The position numbers were made by a program, and so were the translations under genes. The notes under the pieces were generated by a model, which was not told the DNA's origin, made no database searches, and saw only the letters and a program-made list of their open reading frames with translations. Shown piece by piece: positions 6,953 through 10,102 of a DNA stretch of 10,102 nt. The DNA is from Desulfobacterales bacterium (lineage in GTDB: Bacteria; Desulfobacterota; Desulfobacteria; Desulfobacterales; RPRI01): the NCBI GenBank assembly GCA_030689795.1, contig JAUYEO010000002.1, positions 1 to 10,102 of the forward strand, read 5' to 3'. The first letter of the stretch is position 1; each line of letters opens with the position of its first letter.

Positions 6953-7165
6953 CTAAACTTCAAGTATTTTGAGACAATCCTGCGGAAATCTGTGAGTGCC
7001 TTTTTGGTCCAGGCTTATCTCGACCAGGGCATCAGGATCATTTATTGAAGTGTCGGGATCGGTGATTATACCGTGCAGGCCCACATATTCATCCATGTAG
7101 CTGTCCCATCCCTCGTCATCCGACTTTTTGAATATTTCCACTCTCTGGCCTTTGTGAAATGTCAT
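6953..7165 (-). CDS. Small protein of unknown function, SH3/KOW-like
   Basis: A 70-residue soluble protein that I cannot assign to a named family. It looks all-beta and acidic; the segments HKGQRVEIF, YVGLHGIITDPD and DALVEISLDQKGTHRFP are spaced like the strands of an SH3/KOW-type barrel. It has one cysteine and no membrane segment or signal peptide. The start ATG (7163-7165) has a strong AAGGAGA ribosome site six bases upstream, which supports a real gene. It follows the GltD-like gene by 34 bases on the same strand and may be cotranscribed. Its stop faces the end of the Sec-thioredoxin-VTT gene with 15 bases between, leaving no room for a separate terminator. Confidence 0.75.
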   Translation of the reverse strand: MTFHKGQRVEIFKKSDDEGWDSYMDEYVGLHGIITDPDTSINDPDALVEISLDQKGTHRFPQDCLKILEV

Positions 7166-7199
7166 TGGAGTTCTCCTTTTTCCCGCTATTTCATTTAGC

Positions 7200-9359
7200 C
7201 TATCCGGCAGGAGCGTTTTCTACGTGGACGCCGGCGGTCCGCCTGCGTGCGCAGGCGCGGCACCGCGTGCGGTCGGCGATCACGGGGCTAATGTTCTGGG
7301 TTCGTTTTTGCAAAAATTCGAGATAGCGCGGCGGGTCCAGGGCTGCGCCGCATTCCCGGCAGCGTTCGAGTTTCTGGCGGTTGAGGATCGTGCCGCAGTA
7401 GGACAGCAGGCGCTCATCCCCTCTGTCGATGATGCGGATGGCCTGGTTAGGGCAGTTCTCCGCACAGGCGCCGCATAGGATGCAGCGTTCGGCCGTCAAT
7501 CGGAAATCGGTCGGCGCCGGATGGTCGAAGTTGAGGAATCCGAATTCCAGGGCATTGACACCCATCATGTCCCGGCAGACTTCAACGCACTTTCCGCAGC
7601 GAAGGCAAATATCACAGCGAAGGCAGCGCCGGGCTTCTTCGCGCACGACATTCTCCGTGTAGCCGAGCTCCACCTGCTGAAAGGTGGTGCGCCGGCGTTC
7701 GAGGTTGAGGAGCGGCATCTCCGGGCGTCGCAGGGTCATCTTGGTACCGGCCGGGACCTCCATCCATTCCACCCGCGTGCGGCGCACCGGAACCGGCGGC
7801 ATTTTGGGCTGGGGGATTCCGGAAAGGTAGCGGTCGATGGCCTCGGCAGCGCGCTTGCCGGCGCCGATGGCCTCCACCACCGTGGCCGGGCCGGTGACGG
7901 CGTCGCCGCCGGCGAACACCCCGGGGATCGATGTCTCCATGCTGACGTTATTGGTCTGAATGGTCTGGCGCCGGGACCACTTGAGGTCCTTCAAGTCGCT
8001 CAGACACTCCAGGTCGATCTGCTGGCCGATGGCGGAAATGACCGTGTCGGCTTCGATGATAAATTCACTGCCCTCGATAGGTACCGGGAAAAGGCGGTCG
8101 CTGTCGTCTCTCTTGATCAGCTTGGCACGGATGCACTCCAGCCCGGTGAGTCGGCCGTCCTTTCCGAGGATTGCCTTGGGAATGGTCAAAAACGCCAAAT
8201 GAACGCCTTCGTCCTCGGCCTGTTCCACCTCTTCCACGTCGGCCGGCATCTCGGCGCGCGCGCGGCGGTAGGCGATGGTGACTTCCTCGGAGCCCAGTCG
8301 CAGGCAGGTGCGGGCGGTGTCGATGGCCACGTTGCCGCCGCCGACGATCACCGCATGTTTTCCGGGTATTCTGCGGTCGCCCAGGGCTGCACGGCGCAGC
8401 AGATCGATGGCCTCGATCACCTGGGGGAAGTCGGTTTCGCCGGGGATGTTGAGCCTGAAGGATTTGTGGGCCCCGATGGCGAGGAAAACAGCCTCGAACC
8501 CATCGGATTGGAGGCCTTTCAGTGTGATGTCTTTACCGTACCGCGTGTTGAACCGGAACTCAACCCCCAGGTCCTCTATCATCGCCACTTCGCGGTCGAT
8601 GACTTCCCGAGGCAGGCGGCAGCGCGGAATGCCGAGCATCATCATGCCGCCCGCCACCGGCAGCGCCTCGAACACGGTGACGCCGTATCCCTTGAGGGCC
8701 AGGTAATAAGCCGCCGTCATTCCCCCGGGTCCGGCGCCGATCACGGCCACGCGTTTGTCTTTGTCCGACTCCTTCGGCGGGTTCAGGTAGCGCCGGTCGG
8801 AGAGCGCCCGTTCGGCGGTAAACGCTTTTAGGAACTTGATGGAAATGGGTTTGTCGATCCGGCCACGCACGCACATGAACTCGCAGGGCCGGGTGCACAC
8901 CAGCCCGCACACCCACGGGAAGGGATTGTCGCGGCGGATGACCGAGATGGCCTCATCATCGTGTCCCTGGGCGATCAGGGCCACGTAGGAGGGCACGTCA
9001 ATCCCCGCCGGGCAGGTCATCTGGCAGGGGGCCGGCACAAGGCGTACGCAGTCGCCGGTGGCGCAGTTGTGAGTGACGATATGGCTGATAATTGTTTCCC
9101 GGTAATCATGCACGGCGGATTGAACGATGCTTCCGGTTTCCTTACCGGCTGAGTCCGTTTCTTCATCAATGAGCTCCTGAGACAGGGATTCAACAGAGGG
9201 CAAATGATCTTTCCCTGCCCTGCCCCATGCGATATCATTCAGGAGCTGGCGCAGCTCTTCGACAATGCGCCGGCTTTTCGGGTTTTTCACTCGATTGGAT
9301 TGCAGGATTCCATCTAACTGGGCAATCGTGTTGCTGACCGGGCAAGATTTCTCGGACAT
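7200..9359 (-). CDS. GltD-like FAD/NAD(P)-dependent oxidoreductase with N- and C-terminal iron-sulfur clusters
   Basis: A 719-residue cytoplasmic electron-transfer flavoprotein. Order: an unassigned N-terminal region (1-95); a Fer4_20/DPYD-type cluster domain with Cys104, 112, 116 and Cys151, 155, 159, 163; an FAD-binding fold starting VAVIGAGPGG (about 204-213); an NAD(P) fold at VIVGGGNVAID (337-347) followed by TIAYRRARAEMPA; the second FAD motif AGGDAVTGPATVVEAIGAG (483-501); then ferredoxin-like clusters with Cys579, 582, 585, 588, 591, 595 and CILCGACAENC (626-636); then a cysteine-rich end with CxxC pairs 667/670 and 700/703. Such proteins pass electrons between NAD(P)H and ferredoxin-type partners. 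ATG 9359 has AAAGAGGGA seven bases upstream; a TTG at 9377 is less likely. GC content is about 65-72% over most of the gene, far above its neighbours. The partner and direction of electron flow are unknown. Confidence 0.88.
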   Translation of the reverse strand: MSEKSCPVSNTIAQLDGILQSNRVKNPKSRRIVEELRQLLNDIAWGRAGKDHLPSVESLSQELIDEETDSAGKETGSIVQSAVHDYRETIISHIVTHNCATGDCVRLVPAPCQMTCPAGIDVPSYVALIAQGHDDEAISVIRRDNPFPWVCGLVCTRPCEFMCVRGRIDKPISIKFLKAFTAERALSDRRYLNPPKESDKDKRVAVIGAGPGGMTAAYYLALKGYGVTVFEALPVAGGMMMLGIPRCRLPREVIDREVAMIEDLGVEFRFNTRYGKDITLKGLQSDGFEAVFLAIGAHKSFRLNIPGETDFPQVIEAIDLLRRAALGDRRIPGKHAVIVGGGNVAIDTARTCLRLGSEEVTIAYRRARAEMPADVEEVEQAEDEGVHLAFLTIPKAILGKDGRLTGLECIRAKLIKRDDSDRLFPVPIEGSEFIIEADTVISAIGQQIDLECLSDLKDLKWSRRQTIQTNNVSMETSIPGVFAGGDAVTGPATVVEAIGAGKRAAEAIDRYLSGIPQPKMPPVPVRRTRVEWMEVPAGTKMTLRRPEMPLLNLERRRTTFQQVELGYTENVVREEARRCLRCDICLRCGKCVEVCRDMMGVNALEFGFLNFDHPAPTDFRLTAERCILCGACAENCPNQAIRIIDRGDERLLSYCGTILNRQKLERCRECGAALDPPRYLEFLQKRTQNISPVIADRTRCRACARRRTAGVHVENAPAG

Positions 9360-9443
9360 GATGCATCCCTCTTTCAAATCTGCAATAATTTTCCTTTGAA
9401 GATCCTGCCGTTTTGGCAGAAGCTGGTTCGCAACTTGAATACA

Positions 9444-10100
9444 TTACACATCCGGTTTGCCGCCGTAGGTCTTCGAGAGGCGGGGGGCCGTGATCCGGAG
9501 CTTTTGTCTGACATGCAGTTTAGCGCATGTGGGGCAATGCTGGTGGTGTTCTTTGGTATCCGGATGAGAAGTCTCAAGCTCTTTTACATGTTCTAAAAAA
9601 CGGGTGGTGGCATAATACCGGCCGCAGATATCACATCGTTCAAGGGCGTGTCTCCCGACGACCTCATTGCGGATCAGGATGGTTCTGATATTTCCGTTGT
9701 CCTCCGAGCGGATCGCGCCGGTCGGGCAGATATTCGTACAGGTGCCGCATCCAATGCAGGTCCCATCCTCTGAAGGGACCACATATTGCACCCCTTCTTT
9801 TTTTGTCATTTTCAGGGCCCTGGCTCCAATAATATCCGCACAAACCCGGACACATAGACGACAACGAATACACCCATCGGGTTTTAGTCCGGTGGTGAGC
9901 CCGAATTCCAATCCGATTTTGTGGATCGCTTCGGAGTGGGGCGCCATTTTCAGGAGATTGCCGATGGCGCTGTTCCTTAACTGGTGAACCATTGCGCTTT
10001 CGGTGGTGACCTCCATTCCTGCCTGGGCTTTTACTGCACAGGATAACCGTGTCCGGGGCGGTTTTCCTTTCTCTTTGATTTCAACAACACAAAGTTTGCA
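9444..10100 (-). CDS. NuoG/HoxU-like 2Fe-2S and 4Fe-4S ferredoxin-type subunit, 5' end missing
   Basis: The frame is open to the right edge, so the start lies outside; 218 residues are visible. The first residues, CKLCVVEIK followed by RLSCAVKAQAGMEVTT, are the later part of a [2Fe-2S] ferredoxin domain of the NuoG/HoxU/HydA type (visible Cys1, 4, 21). Two [4Fe-4S] motifs follow: CIRCRLCVRVC (77-87) and CIGCGTCTNICP (115-126). The histidine-ligated cluster usual between these in NuoG has no matching cysteines in the NSAIGNLLKMAPHSEAIHK stretch. The tail has two CxxC pairs (156/159 and 189/192), probably a zinc ribbon. No molybdopterin domain follows. It is probably an electron-wiring subunit of a hydrogenase, formate dehydrogenase or NAD(P)H complex, read before the GltD-like gene 84 bases downstream. 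ATG 10014-10016 is internal. Confidence 0.85.
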   Translation of the reverse strand, partial: CKLCVVEIKEKGKPPRTRLSCAVKAQAGMEVTTESAMVHQLRNSAIGNLLKMAPHSEAIHKIGLEFGLTTGLKPDGCIRCRLCVRVCADIIGARALKMTKKEGVQYVVPSEDGTCIGCGTCTNICPTGAIRSEDNGNIRTILIRNEVVGRHALERCDICGRYYATTRFLEHVKELETSHPDTKEHHQHCPTCAKLHVRQKLRITAPRLSKTYGGKPDV

Positions 10101-10102
10101 GG

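Noticed and set aside
7521..8831. Long plus-strand open frame (436 codons) opposite the GltD-like gene
   Set aside because: It is antisense to clearly conserved flavoprotein domains in GC-rich DNA, where long chance frames are common. Its product has no recognisable domain.
9405..9419. Hairpin CTGCC/GGCAG between the two minus-strand Fe-S genes
   Set aside because: Only five pairs, and no T run follows in the minus-strand direction. It is more likely chance than a terminator or processing site.

Overview
The window looks like an anaerobic deltaproteobacterium (Desulfobacterota, sulfate-reducing or syntrophic type). This is inferred from three things: a branched-chain amino acid ABC transporter operon that runs into an AMP-forming acyl-CoA ligase, flavin/iron-sulfur oxidoreductases, and an apparently selenocysteine-rich operon. 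No rRNA, tRNA or other species marker is present, so the assignment is by gene style only.

Layout. Positions 2-3181 (+) hold the end of an operon: a LivG-like ATPase (5' end outside the window), a LivF-like ATPase and a long-chain acyl-CoA ligase, each overlapping the next by a few bases. A 156-base gap follows with a strong sigma70-type promoter (TTGACA-16-TATAAA) over nested inverted repeats. Positions 3338-6937 (+) hold a compact four-gene operon: an ArsR-family repressor, a small protein of unknown function with an HTH-like C-terminus, a rhodanese-DsbD-thioredoxin fusion, and a thioredoxin-fold domain fused to a TVP38/VTT membrane protein. Positions 6953-10102 lie on the minus strand: a ferredoxin-type NuoG/HoxU-like protein (5' end outside), a 719-residue GltD-like flavoprotein with extra Fe-S clusters, and a 70-residue unknown protein.

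The main discovery is the central operon. Read conventionally, three consecutive genes are broken by four in-frame TGA codons (3871, 4521, 4536, 5984). There are no TAA or TAG interruptions and no frameshifts. Each TGA is followed by a G-containing small hairpin loop starting 18-24 nt downstream, the position expected of a bacterial SECIS element. Two TGAs fall exactly on the two active-loop cysteine positions of a CxGxxC-type rhodanese. I therefore read them as selenocysteine (Sec) codons and annotate three selenoproteins with four Sec residues. Ordinary gene callers would split or truncate all three.

How the genes may work together (inference): the DsbD-like core would move electrons from cytoplasmic thioredoxin to a thioredoxin domain on the far side of the membrane. 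That domain would reduce the double-Sec rhodanese, giving a sulfane-sulfur (or selenium/metalloid) reducing and transferring system. The Sec thioredoxin-VTT protein and the small Sec protein would be partners, all under ArsR-type repression. The minus-strand genes form a separate NAD(P)H/iron-sulfur electron-transfer cluster. The flavoprotein gene is far richer in GC than everything around it.
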